From Amoebidium appalachense (taxonomy: Eukaryota > Ichthyosporea), in assembly GCA_963693365.1 (NCBI GenBank), contig CAVNZM010000012.1, forward strand, positions 7,812,001-7,876,000: a DNA stretch of 64,000 nt. The letters are read 5' to 3'. Both the position numbers and the translations under genes were made by a program. The notes below the pieces were generated by a model. It saw nothing but the letters and a program-made list of their open reading frames with translations, ran no database searches and was not told where the DNA came from. Every line of letters starts with the position of its first letter. The stretch's first letter is position 1. Below are positions 44,860 through 61,984 of the stretch, piece by piece.

Positions 44860-46213
44860 GGGATGCAAGCATACCTAACAGCTCGATCTTCACCTTGAGC
44901 ACGTTGTTAAGTTGCTTGGCCACCCGTACAGTCTCTTTGATGTCCAGATCCCCAGCAATGGTCACCCGGTCAGCCTCCTGCAAACAAGAACATGACTTTA
45001 GAACAAGCTTTGTCCGACCCAAACGAAGTGAAGGTGATTGTGCATCCACACAGAATAATGCTACGAGAAACAGAGAAGACAAAGTGTGTTAAAGTGGGGT
45101 TAAAAACCGAGAAAAACAAAACTAGTATTGATGGGAAAAGCCCAGAAGTATCTGGGACAGTCACAAAAGAACCCACACAACATTGTGTGAGAGATGAAAA
45201 AAATAGCACACAGTGTTTCAGAACCAATTTGCGTAAACCCACTTGCCCAAGGCAGAGCGAAGCATGGCCAGCAGCAGTACAATACATCACAACATCTCAA
45301 TCCTTTACAATAATCAAAGAAAAAACCCACCAGCCGGTTAACCTCGAATACACTGCAGGAGAGGGAGATTCGCAAAGCATGTGTGAGCAGGAAAGGGCAG
45401 GTGATTGCCAAAAAACAACACAAGCTCGAATAAAACACAGCCAGGTAAAGTTATAGGAGCACGTGCAGCGAAAAGACAGAAAAGGGTTGTGTGCCCACCT
45501 CGTCGATGTAAGTCAGCTTGAAGGGTCCGGAAACATGAAAAAGTTCTTCGAGTCGTTTACAAAGCTGCGAGTAGGTCACCGTTTCCGGGTCGAACGAGGT
45601 GCGGCGAAGCTCCCCGGCCAACTGCCAAGGAAGCACAAGAATATTAGTACACATGGATGAATGTTTCAACCAAAGGGAGGACGATACGACGATAAAAAGT
45701 TAATTAGTGGATATTTAGAACTGTGTGAGGGAGTCAAAGAATAAACAAAAGGAGGGCGAGAAGGGGAGGGAAAGCGCGGGTGGGGAATAATGGTGTGGCA
45801 ACCATAGGATTTAATGGCATAACGCTGTGCCTGTTAATTGCGATTTGGAAGAGTCTCCGAACGCATGCGAAAGTAGGCCACATGAAAAGCGTGGTGTTCA
45901 AACATCTCCCTAAGCATTCGAAAGTATGCCACATCAGAAGCGGGGTGTTCAACCATACAAGAAAATTATTTCCTCATGCACACATGGACATGAGAAGACG
46001 GGAATAAAACGCTGCTGCAAAGGAACACAAATAAAATACATAGTACACACCACTGCATCACAGCAGGAGGTAGTAGAGAAGCATAAAGATGTGACCATCA
46101 GAACCCTGTTTGCTTTCTGGCGACACAAAAGCGCACAAAGATTAACCTTGCGAAAAGCAGAAAGGCATGCAAGTGCCCACCTCGGCCTTTACGATGACCA
46201 TTGTTGAAGCCAT
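39767..46213 (-). CDS. PB1-LIR-UBA protein, candidate selective-autophagy receptor (p62/NBR1-like)
   Basis: Exons 46213-46181, 45621-45499, 44977-44875, 43803-42962, 42390-42168, 41807-41688, 41227-41133, 40752-40463 and 39890-39767 join in phase to 1953 nt, 650 aa. Residues 1-86 are a PB1 domain: a VKAEL strand with a lysine, LRRTSF, then YIDEEADRVTIAGDLD as the acidic OPCA motif. Residues 87-290 are an acidic, Ser/Thr/Glu-rich linker. Residues 292-362 form a helical domain I do not recognise (WFDHM to RLILQTRL to YLYEALNRV). After a Pro-rich segment, DTSDEEDFPNV (core F600-V603) fits a phospho-regulatable LIR. Residues about 611-650 are a UBA domain (QLEMLHSMGI, GDVNVVVNWLF). The layout matches p62/NBR1 receptors, which polymerise through PB1 and bridge ubiquitinated cargo to Atg8. 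No ZZ or FW domain is seen. A ubiquilin-like shuttle is the alternative, but ubiquilins start with a ubiquitin fold, not PB1. Confidence 0.88.
41858..41966 (+). repeat. Dispersed repeat, short copy
   Basis: It starts after poly-G and contains AGAGCCCATCATCAGGGGG and GTGGTACCCAACCCATTC. The last part also matches a short sequence near 4760-4785 just upstream of long copy 1. Confidence 0.5.
42599..42960. repeat. Mixed homopolymer and (CA)n block in an intron
   Basis: Alternating poly-C, poly-A and (CA)n stretches between exons 43803-42962 and 42390-42168. On the sense strand this is poly-G, poly-T and (GT)n, opposite to the bias in PIKfyve introns. Confidence 0.93.
44786..44907 (-). repeat. 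Duplicated exon end and splice donor, each with a homopolymer
   Basis: An identical 47-bp segment occurs at 44786-44832 and 44861-44907, 75 bp apart. The upstream copy (44861-44907) is the true end of the third PB1/UBA exon plus its GTATGC donor. The second copy is intronic and keeps the donor, but is preceded in sense by poly-T and has no acceptor. Confidence 0.9.
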
Positions 46214-46905
46214 TTTTGGTTTCGTTCGTGCCACCAAGGCACTCTTCTTTTGTTGAGTTACACCTTGCAAAAGGGAAACATGGATCTTAAGGGAAAAACT
46301 AAACTGGAAAAAGACCAGCACAAAGGGGCGACCGTCTTTTATAACGTCAGCGCAAAGTAGTCTTTTGTGGTAAAATGATGTCATTTCCTTTTTCAATCTA
46401 TCTGTGTCAGGAGTCTAAAGAAGTTTCCCAAGTAGACTACCAAGACCGCCATCTTGAACGAAGCATATATATGTGAAATATATTTTAGGTAATAAAAACA
46501 CCGTTATTTATCTCCCATACACTTTCATGTGCTTATTCTTCAAATCTGTACTTTTTAGATCTATATTCAAAAATTATGGATTTTATGGATAATAAAAAAG
46601 GCTCTTTTCAGCGATATTGCGCTGAAGCTTTCACAGAAAGGGGTAAACGGCAAGCCAATCAAATACCGCATTTGAGTATTACGTCAGCAATGATGTCAGC
46701 ATTTTCAAAGTGGTATTACGTAACCCCGGGCGGAACGTCAGAGATAGAGGTGACTCGGAACTCCTCAGGTTTGTACGTGTGCATGCCATCTTGAAAGGGG
46801 CTGCAACGAGCGTACATACACTTCGCGCAGCACACACTGTACATGATATACCACCTGTGTTGCCACCATGTGAACGCTACGTTTTTGGAACTTCACCCCC
46901 TGCTC

Positions 46906-46940
46906 ACCCCCCCCCCCCCCCCCCCCCCTCCCCCTCCCCC

Positions 46941-47022
<82 letters not shown>
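46906..47022. repeat. Poly-C tract with rare T
   Basis: More than 110 bases of almost pure C. Confidence 0.97.
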
Positions 47023-47023
<1 letters not shown>

Positions 47024-47461
47024 AGGGCCCCGCCCTCTTCTTCCGGTAAGTGGGGACCCACCTATGCTCCGTTCGGAGAGGTGAGGTGAAGAATGGAGGA
47101 AAGGGTAAGGGGTGCCATGGCGAGGGACCTGAGGCCTTGCTGTCGCCGCTTATCACTAATTGGAACGGGGGTACATAAGGGTGGGGGTGCAGCCGCAGGG
47201 TAGGGTGGCGACCGTTATCGATCACGATGTGTCGGCGAGGCCACTCTGTGCCGTACTTCTAGTCATAGAATAAGCGAGTTATGAAGCATGGGGCGTTTTA
47301 ACCAGACACTGTAGCATGCACATAACATACAAGCTTGCAAGTGACTTGGCGACCGGGGCGCACACACACGCACACTTTTCCCCCTCCCCACTCCCCCCCT
47401 TCCCCCACCCACACGCACGCGCACGCACGCATGCACACACACATACACACAAACACACACG

Positions 47462-47574
<113 letters not shown>

Positions 47575-47718
47575 CGGACGCCGCACCAGATCCCATGCAA
47601 GTGCGCACGCCCATGGCATATTGCGATATGTATCAAGCTTTTCATCTCCGTTTTGGAATTATGATGCTGATACCCAGCCCTGCCCTCCCACTTCCAGTTC
47701 TCTCTCTTCGGGTCTCTC

Positions 47719-47916
<198 letters not shown>

Positions 47917-48406
47917 CCCCCCCCCCACCCCCCTCCCTCTCTCCTGCCTCTCGTTCTCTTTCTCTCACTCTGCGAGGCTCATTCCACATTCACTGAGTTT
48001 TGGCGGTCTGTTTCCGAAGCTCTCTCTCTCTCCGTGTTGAGGGTGAATCTCCGCCGCCCCCCCCCCCTTCTCCCCCCCTCCCCACTCTCCTAGTCTCTCT
48101 CTCTGTCACTCTGCCCACGGTCTTCTATTCCCCCCCCTTCCCCCCCCCCTCCCTACCCTCCCTTCCCCCCTCTCTCTGTCCCGCTCCCTCTCCCTCCCTC
48201 CCTCCCTCCCTCTCTCTTTCACTCTTTCTTTCAATCCTCCCCTCTCTCTCGCACATTTCTGACCTCCATCTTCCTTGTCTATCCCCCCGAAGGCTTGACA
48301 GGGCTTTATCAACTCTCCCTCCCACTGAATTAACATAAAACTCAGACTCTCGCTCTCTCTTTTAATGACGAACATCTTCTCTTACCCTTAAGCACATTCC
48401 CACCAG

Positions 48407-48530
48407 ATGAACATATTGTCTGATCGAGGTTCAATGATATTTGCCCTTGCCCTTGTTCTCATGATTCAGTCTCCTGCAGCTTTTCTTAGTGCCGTGACCC
48501 TTCCCCCCTCCCCCTCCCCCCGAGTCCCTT

Positions 48531-48590
<60 letters not shown>

Positions 48591-49041
48591 CTTCCCCTGG
48601 CCCAGCCTCTCTCCCACCCTGTCACACACAATACACACACACCAAAAAAAAGGAAAGAAAGAAAGAAAACAAAAGAAAAGAAAGGAAAGGGCCAAATAAC
48701 TTTTAAAAAAAACCCCCCCGCAGAGTGCACCAAACGAACATTCCCTGGGTCTGAATCCAAGTGTACTAACTCCATTTGAAACCAGTAAACCGCACACAAC
48801 ATTCGAAGCGGAAACGCTAAAGGAGGTCAAAGTGAAAAACACGGGGAAGGCACCAGGGACCGGAAGGTGGACTGTTATAAAGAAGATAAACCGGAAAAAG
48901 AATAGAAGGAAAGACACGCATATCATCTGCCCTATGATGTGTAAATCCTGCGACAAACAAACAAAAAAAAAAAAAAAAGAAGAAGAAGAAAAAAAACATG
49001 ATGGTCACAAAAGCCACATCATGACGTCATCCAGATCTTGA
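48407..49041 (+). CDS. Possible small secreted protein, two exons
   Basis: Exons 48407-48493 and 48724-49041 (phase 0) would encode 134 aa. The first exon is a neat signal peptide: MNILSDRGS, then a hydrophobic core IFALALVLMI and a likely cleavage after AFLSA. The second exon starts right after a CCGCAG acceptor and gives a hydrophilic, Lys-rich chain. It includes VKVKNTGK and CPMMCKSC (a pair of CxxC-like cysteines near residue 95), ending in a Lys/Glu-rich tail and a TGA at 49039-49041. The ATG follows a CCACCAG that could itself be an acceptor, so an upstream exon is possible. I do not recognise a family. It rests on signal peptide, open frame and phase only. The intron is poly-C from about 12 bases after the donor. 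Confidence 0.42.
48534..48587. repeat. Poly-C tract
   Basis: About 54 consecutive C in the intron of the candidate secreted protein. Confidence 0.97.
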
Positions 49042-50059
49042 AGCATTACGTAACACTATTTCGACGCGAGTCGGGTCACCATGAGACATTCAGGTGCTGG
49101 CTAATCGATTTCAAAAGCAAACCAGTACCACTGGCTTATACTATTATAGCTTTTAGAAAGGCCCTCACGTTCCAATTCAATGAACCAAATCGCAATTACT
49201 GTCCTTCTATCTCTAAACACAGTGATATGTACAGCCTATCTCTTGTACATATGCGAAGAAAGACAAAGTTTTTAAAGTCAATACGATAAGTCCTCATCTT
49301 TGCGACCCGAATCGAACAAGCCAGCAAAAAGCCGGGAGCCTTCATTTTCAGGATACAAATAACTACTGAACTTGTACAATTTCTCGGGAAAGCCTTGGTG
49401 CACACAGTATACTACAATTCAAGGCATTTTCGATGAAAGAAGCACACGGACAGCTTGAATGCCTGCCTATAGCAGTACTGGCAAGAATATCATGGTTTAT
49501 GTCAAAAAATGGAGTTATCTTGCTGTTTTCATGCTGTGCGACCGTGTCCTACACACGTCCTGCTGACGGTGCCGTATGTGCATGCACACGACGGTGACGC
49601 ACAGCTGTATCAGAGCGCTCTTATGAGAATTCGGGACAAACACAATCTTACGGTTTTATTTTCTGCAAAGTTAGTACCCTGTATACGAAATCTAAGCGCC
49701 AAGACCGCCTTTCTCGCCTGGCGTTTCTGTTACTTCTGAGCTTCTAAAAGGCTTTCGTTTACAGCTTGGGTTTGCTTGGAAAGAGCATTTTCTTAAAAGC
49801 GTTCACAACAGGCAAAGGCTAGAGGTTATTTTAGTGCTGTAAGCTAAATTGGGTGTTTAATGTGCTTGAACAGCAAACGCGTTGTACAGGTGCCCACGGT
49901 TCAGTTGAATGCTAAGTTAATCCGGTCGTGTTTCGCTGGCACCCTTTTGGATCGATTAACGATATAGTATAGATAGGTTATGGGCTTTCAGATGTTCTAG
50001 ACTGCCTGGCTGCATCAGCGCTATTGCTTGTTAAATAGGAGGGCGGATAAGGAGGATAG
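49042..50059. other. Spacer and likely promoter of the second PB1 gene
   Basis: Low in repeats for about 1 kb, in contrast to its surroundings, as expected for a promoter region. Short frames here (for example 49509-49739) show no recognisable features. A CRE palindrome TGACGTCA lies at 49022-49029, inside the end of the preceding candidate gene. Confidence 0.45.
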
Positions 50060-56118
<6,059 letters not shown>

Positions 56119-56607
56119 CTGTGCATGAGTTGGGACCCCTCTGATGTTGGGCTTTTTACACCTCGTATTCCCTCGTGTCACATGTTTGATTACTCCGTGT
56201 ATCACTTTATTTCACTTTGTGTCCCACTCGATTCACTGCACCATGTGTTTGCTTTCTTGCAAATACCTGACTCTTGCTCCGTTTCACAGCATCCCTGCCA
56301 CATCCCCCCACCTATAGGCCCCCCCCCCCCCCCTTTTTTTTTTTTTTTTTTGGTGTTCGGATGTAGGTAAGGGAGAGAAAACCAGGAAACTTGAAACAAA
56401 ATGTGCTATAAGACCATGACAGACACGTTGGTCTGATATGTACTCATTCAATTTCTTGATCCACAGAATGCTGGACGGCTGACCCATTGCCACAGCCCTC
56501 TGGGGAAACAGAATCGGATGTTCCGTAATCGATGTGTGCCCACGGTGTAGCTCTGTAGAAACTTTCCTATTTAGTTTTTTCTTTCTTTCTTTAATCCTTC
56601 CTCCTTT

Positions 56608-56613
56608 TTTGTG

Positions 56614-56661
<48 letters not shown>

Positions 56662-56665
56662 TGTG

Positions 56666-56697
<32 letters not shown>

Positions 56698-56700
56698 TTG
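56608..56700. repeat. (TGCG)n tetranucleotide repeat
   Basis: About 22 units of TGCG with one GTGT break, followed by poly-G. Confidence 0.97.
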
Positions 56701-57916
56701 GGGGGAGGGGGGGGGGGGGGGGAGGGGGGGGGGGGGGGCGGATTAGGCAACGGTTGTAAATGTGCATGTGAATGCCCCGCTGTCACACGTGAACGCAACA
56801 CATACTTTGATAGATGCAGATGTGAATGAATTTATAATACTTGTGATTAATATATTTTATGGATGTCTGCTATTTGTTTGGATTAAATTCGGTTCTGGAT
56901 CGGATTAGCCGTTTACACCATACGCGTATCTGTGAGAAAAACTGATGAATTGCAATAACACAGCTACGGTCGAATCGGTTCGGTCGGATTAGCTATACAT
57001 GGTAACTATGAGGAATCGTTGATTCGCTACCCCGTCACCATACAATGACTTGCACGTCCATATGCATGCACGAATGAATATAACCGAATATTCAGACTTC
57101 ACTGTATACTATTGGTGGCTATTAATAGAATCCATGAAAAAATGGCAGCTGTAATCTACTAAGGTTGTTACCAATGGCGACAGGTGGAGGACCTGGTGTT
57201 TTATCTATCAATAAAATAAAACGAAATATGCTTATATGAGGTTCAAGTATGGCATGTAAACCTGGTGTAGGCATCAATAAAAGGAATTGCTAATAAAAAT
57301 GAGTGGGGCAGAACACATGCATCAACTCTCGGATGATATTCCCTGCCCCCCCCCCCCCCCCCCTCCCCCCCCCCCTCCCCCCCCTCCCCCCCCGGAGCTC
57401 CCTCACCCCCGTCCGCCCGGCCGTTCCTCAGCCCCGATTTGCACGGCACCAATCATGCCCGGCCACCGGTGCATTAACACACCATCCACCTACCCATATA
57501 TAGTAATATTGGCAGTGGTTCATCTATGGCGTGTGCCTGGCACATGTGCTATGTAGCTATAGTGGTGGTGGGGGAGCTGCAGGGAGGGTTTGTCGGCCGA
57601 GAGAGAGGGGAGGGATGGGGCGCAGAGAGAGAGGGAGAGGTCTAGACAGGGGGAGGGGGGAGGGGGGGGCAGAGAGAGAGGGAGAGATGGGGGGGGGGAG
57701 GGGGAGGGGGTTGATCATGAGTTTCAGAGAGGGAGAGACGGGGAGGGGGGGGGGGGGGGGGGGTTGTAAACTCGCAAGGTTTTGCCTGATTTCAGAAATA
57801 AACTATTAGTGTGCTAAATTTCCAGTTTGAGTCATCCCTTGCCTCTCGACACACACACACACACACTTACACACACACACGTACACACACACATGCACAG
57901 AGATTAGCTCTCTGCA

Positions 57917-58093
57917 GCTCTCTCTCTCTCTCTCTCTCTCTCCCCCCCCCCCCCCCTCTCCCTCCCTCTCTCTCTCTTCCTCCCTCCCTCTCTCCCCCTC
58001 CCTCCCTCCCTCCCTCTCTCTCCCCCCCCCCCCCCCCTCCCTCCCTCCCTCCCTCTCTCTCTCTCCTCCCTCCCTCTCTCCCTCTCCCTCCCT

Positions 58094-58126
<33 letters not shown>

Positions 58127-58268
58127 CCCCCCCCCCCCCCCCCCCTCCCTCCCTCCCTCTCTCTCTCTCTTCCACCCTCCCTCTCTCCCTCTCCCTCTCT
58201 CTCTCCCTCTCTCTCTCTCTCCCCCCCCCCCCCCCCCCCTCCCCCCCCCCCCCCCCCCCCTCTCTCCC
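57917..58268. repeat. Long polypyrimidine block, (CT)n/(CCCT)n/poly-C
   Basis: About 350 bases with almost no purines on the plus strand, made of CT, CCCT and C runs. Such tracts can form triplex (H-DNA). Confidence 0.95.
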
Positions 58269-58621
58269 GAGTCACTCTCTCCCTCTGATCGTGTAGATGT
58301 ACACGTACACATCTTCCAAGGTTGCGCATACCTTTGTTTTGCGTTAGCATACCCTTGTGCTCACGGTTTATTACAAGGCTTATTACCTTGTATGACCTGC
58401 ATACATAGTTTCGGTTCCCTTCGTGCACAGCACTTGATTGATTACTCATTAGGTTTGTCTTGTCATATGGGTCGATATTATAACGTAATTACACTCAGGT
58501 TTGTGTCTACTTATCTTGTTTTCCTGTGCTATCTCTGTTGTATAATATCGGTCTTGTGTAACTTTGCTCGATTGTCTTTGTTGTCAACTCCTTATTTGGC
58601 TATACGTAAAAACGGGCAAGT

Positions 58622-58755
58622 CTATTGGCTGGACGTGGCTTTACAATATCATTGGCAAATACATGGTGTAATTCTATTGGCTGTCCGGCTACAGCCCAAT
58701 TCCTATTGGCGGACGCGGCGACCAGGTGACGGGGCGGTCTGGGTGGTATATAAGC
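58622..58755 (+). promoter_or_regulatory. Orphan promoter-like cluster (four ATTGG boxes and TATA)
   Basis: ATTGG (inverted CCAAT) occurs near 58623, 58651, 58676 and 58705, three of them as TATTGGC. GGTATATAAGC follows at about 58745-58755. The cluster points right, but no coding exon was recognised within the next kilobase. It could drive a non-coding RNA, an unspotted first exon, or be part of an LTR. Confidence 0.45.
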
Positions 58756-58964
58756 ACAGCACCCTCAGTATCACGGGTCATGTTGTGTACGGTGTGGCAC
58801 ACATGTTTTCCCTTGCACGGGATTAAGCTAACAAGCCGTGTCTGTCCCACCTGTTTAGTTCTGTCTTAGAACCCACTCTCTGTAAATTTCCATAAGTCAT
58901 TCATGCATTCACACCATGCCGCTTAGACAATACTGTGCGGGCGCTTAGACATGGCTGTGCGGGG

Positions 58965-59136
58965 GGCGGGGAAGGTGGGGGGGGGGGGGGAGGGGAGGGG
59001 TGGAGGGGGGCAGACAGAGAAGGCTCGAGGGGAAGGGGGGAAGGGGGAGGCCTAGGGGGGCAGAGACTCAGGCTGGTTATCGAGGAGAGAGGGGAGGGAG
59101 GGGGGGGGGGGGGGAGGGGGGGGGGGGGGGAGGGGG

Positions 59137-59168
<32 letters not shown>

Positions 59169-59255
59169 TGCAGAGAAAGGGGGGGGGGAGACGGGGGAAG
59201 GAGGGTGGGGAGGGGGGGGGGGGGAGGATGCCAGCTAGAGAGAGCGAGAGGGGGG
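58965..59255. repeat. Poly-G/A-rich block
   Basis: Nearly 290 bases of G with scattered A, downstream of the promoter-like cluster. Confidence 0.93.
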
Positions 59256-59389
59256 CGGGGGAATGATGATGCGCTACACATTAAAAATGCCAAGGTCTAA
59301 AAGCAGTGTGTAGCGGTAAGCTTAATCATTGTATGGAAGAATTTAGTTTGGAGATGTGCTTCTAGTTAGTTTTCCTAGCCTCTCCCCAC

Positions 59390-59599
59390 ATGTCGGAGCA
59401 GCAGCAGACAAGGAGGGGTGGGAGGCCCGGTGGGCGCAGGGGGGCCGGGAGCTCGAGAGATCAGGAGAAGAGGGAGGTTGAGGGGGGGAGGGGGGGGGGG
59501 GGGGGGCTGTTGTTGGATATATTCATGCAGGTTTTTTTTCTCGGGTTTCTTAAGCTTTTGACTTCATTTGTTCAACAGATCAAGGACGCCGGACAATAG
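59390..59599 (+). CDS. Short open frame, doubtful
   Basis: A 69-codon frame starts MSEQQQTRRGGRPGGRR, crosses a poly-G stretch, and ends with a hydrophobic segment (IFMQVFFLGFLKLL) and QIKDAGQ. A GTTCAACAG acceptor precedes the last codons, so an exon pair joined here is also possible. I recognise nothing, and low-complexity sequence makes chance likely. Confidence 0.15.
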   Translation: MSEQQQTRRGGRPGGRRGAGSSRDQEKREVEGGRGGGGGLLLDIFMQVFFLGFLKLLTSFVQQIKDAGQ

Positions 59600-59885
59600 C
59601 AAAGCACACACGCGCGAGACTAAGTATGCATCATAAGTCGGAGTCAAGGAGGCCCAAGTCATTCACAGTATGCAGAACTTCACCAAAGGAGCGGGAGGAA
59701 GGGGGGGCCGGGGGGGGGGGGGGGTGGAGGCCGGGAATGGGGGCATGTGCATTTATGGAAAGGGGGCGAGGGGGAAGGAGGAGGGGGCGGATGTGGAGCA
59801 CGTTACGAAGTACAACAATATGACGAGAAACACGGTGCAGGACACAGGCAACAGTGATGCGAGGGTGCACCGTGTTCAAATGTGT
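59583..59885 (+). repeat. Dispersed repeat fragments
   Basis: Two pieces flank a G-rich stretch. 59583-59672 contains AAGTATGCATCATAAG and CCCAAGTCATTCACAGTA. 59786-59885 contains GGAGCACGTTACGAAGTAC and GACGAGAAACACGGTGCAGGA. Both match parts of the copies at 15111 and 20799 but in rearranged order. Confidence 0.5.
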
Positions 59886-59899
59886 GCTATTGGTGTGTT

Positions 59900-59958
59900 T
59901 GTGTGTTAACGGATTGTGTATACGTATGTGTGTACTGGCGCGCTCTCACATGTGTATA

Positions 59959-60007
<49 letters not shown>

Positions 60008-60042
60008 ATAAATGTGTGGATAATGGTTCGCTTGCACTGTGT

Positions 60043-60081
<39 letters not shown>

Positions 60082-60129
60082 CGTGCCGTGTGTGCATGCC
60101 GTGCATGTGTGTGTTGTGTGTGCGTGTGT

Positions 60130-60186
<57 letters not shown>

Positions 60187-61282
60187 TGTTGTGTGTGTAA
60201 GCTTTTCTATGAAATACATACACACATATATGCACAAACACCTACACACACATGCACTCATAAACGCACACAGGCGTAGACACACGCACACACATCCATA
60301 CACATGCCCCCTGCAGCTTGCACACTAGGCCATTTGGTGTTCCCAAAGGGCAGGTGGTCTGTGGCATTTTAATTCCCCATACGGCAGCCATCCCATTTCA
60401 ATTTCGCTTCATCAAAATCTAGAAAAAAAGGCTCTCAGTTTCAGCAAACACTGCTAACTTCTTTTTCCACTTTTACGTTTTCACTTCACTCAGTCCTATT
60501 TTCTCGCACGTCTACTTCGTGAATTAAGTTCCTAAGCTAATAATAGTTACATACACTGACAATATCGATCGGGTACCACCTTACATGTCGAGCCAGAGAC
60601 CAAAACAAAACCGTTTCATACAAAATGAACAAACACTAACATTCGTGAACAGAACCAATCTTGCATACATTGATATGCCCCAGCACAACAAATCACAAGC
60701 GGTTTATCCTTTCAGGTATATCACTAGAGGATTTAACCAATTCTCAAAAAAGCCACCAACCCAGTTTTTTTTTTTTAACTTGAACTCTTGTGACAGAAAC
60801 AAATCACTCTCAATTTCTCTTAGTTTCTTTTTTTTTTTAAAAAAAATAAAAACCGCACCAGTTTCACACCCGTACCAGTTTCACACCAAAGCACCAATTT
60901 GAGCGTGCTGCATCCACTATATTCTTACTCTCTGTCTGTCTTAATGCCACCCTGTATACTACTTTCCTCTCACTTGCTCTTAGTATTATATGCATCCACG
61001 TATAATTATATGTAGCCATGTATGTGCCCCTTTTTCGCTATTTTAAGTCACCTCACACCCGCCTTACTACCACAACGGTGGGACGCGCACACACACCCCA
61101 TACACACACACACACCACACACACACACACACACACCACACACACAAACACACACTAGTTAACGCGAGTGCACAGACACACACACGCACACACACCCATC
61201 CACCCACACACACACACAACTATGCCCCCCCCCCCCCCCTTCCCCCTCCCCCCCCCAAAAAAAAAAAACAAAAAAAAAAACA

Positions 61283-61317
<35 letters not shown>

Positions 61318-61340
61318 CACACACACCATTACACCGGTCG
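59900..61340. other. Repeat-rich spacer before the GATA gene
   Basis: It holds (GT)n at 59963-60006 and 60120-60180, a unique AT-rich part (60320-61060) and (CA)n plus poly-C/poly-A at 61090-61325. A 105-codon frame at 60585-60902 has no recognisable features. Confidence 0.6.
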
Positions 61341-61363
61341 AGTTGCAGAATTCATGTTGCCCA

Positions 61364-61984
61364 TCACGTGTTCAAATTATGCACCGATCCCTTGCTCCTA
61401 ACGAACTTCTTCCTCCCCTTCAGCTTCAGTGGTCGTGGTACCCCCTTCACCCTCTCGTATATTCCACATGCATTACACAACCATGTTCCGTCCAACCTTG
61501 TTCTCCACATCTTCGTCTCGTTTGTCCCGCAGTTATCACAAACACGGCTCTTTGTTCCCAACTTTGCACCCCATCTAGTTTCACTGTTCGTCTCACCGCC
61601 ATCAGAAAGCGAAAAGGACATGAAAGCATCCAAGCCATTACAACATGGATCGTTATCAGCCCCTTCTTGTCTAATTCCTCTGTTCGTGGTGTATTCTTGT
61701 GGGTGTGGGTATGGTGAATGTGCCTCGCAATCATCCCCAGTCGCACAATCACTGCACCCTCCAATACCGGAATCTTCCACAGAACCTGGGCTGCTTCCGT
61801 TAGCCAAATCCTCTGGAGATGAAGGGCTCTCGTCTTTAACTATACTAAGCAGTTGTGCAACTGTTTCTTTAACTTCCTGTTCCGACCTCGCACCGGTAGT
61901 CTGTATTTGGTTAAGCGGGATGAGCGCGTTGAGTGGGGGCTCGGATAGGTCCAGGCCACAAATGTTGCAAGTTACGGAACCCAT
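61364..61984 (-). CDS. GATA-type zinc-finger transcription factor, single exon
   Basis: A complete 206-aa frame without introns. Near the C-terminus lies one GATA finger, C149-x2-C152-x17-C170-x2-C173, in CDNCGTNETKMWR...WLCNACGIYERVKG, followed by a basic tail PRPLKLKGRKK. This is the class IV spacing of fungal and animal GATA factors, which bind WGATAR in DNA. The N-terminus has CNIC and further Cys residues (CSDC at 77-80, CC at 114-115) but no second full finger. The middle is Ser/Gly/Pro/acidic-rich and may be a regulatory region. The stop is at 61364-61366. The lack of introns is unusual beside neighbours with three to over thirty exons and suggests either a retrocopy or a naturally simple gene. 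The target genes are unknown. Confidence 0.92.
   Translation of the reverse strand: MGSVTCNICGLDLSEPPLNALIPLNQIQTTGARSEQEVKETVAQLLSIVKDESPSSPEDLANGSSPGSVEDSGIGGCSDCATGDDCEAHSPYPHPQEYTTNRGIRQEGADNDPCCNGLDAFMSFSLSDGGETNSETRWGAKLGTKSRVCDNCGTNETKMWRTRLDGTWLCNACGIYERVKGVPRPLKLKGRKKFVRSKGSVHNLNT

Larger units (their letters stand above)
56530..58600. other. Gene-poor stretch
   Basis: It holds the (TGCG)n repeat, an AT-rich unique region (56800-57320), C/T runs (57347-57395), G/A-rich sequence (57560-57765) and a long polypyrimidine block (57917-58268). No exon with both splice support and a recognisable product was found. Confidence 0.6.

Noticed and set aside
46893-47225. Minus-strand frame with WHPLPFPPFF and poly-Gly
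   Set aside because: Its second half is poly-C in antisense and the first half lacks splice support or any motif.
48486-48956. 156-codon minus-strand frame
   Set aside because: Antisense of the candidate secreted-protein exon. Phe/Gly-rich from A- and C-runs.
58392-58826. 144-codon plus-strand frame
   Set aside because: It runs through the ATTGG/TATA cluster, has irregular composition and no recognisable motif, so it is more likely promoter DNA that happens to be open.
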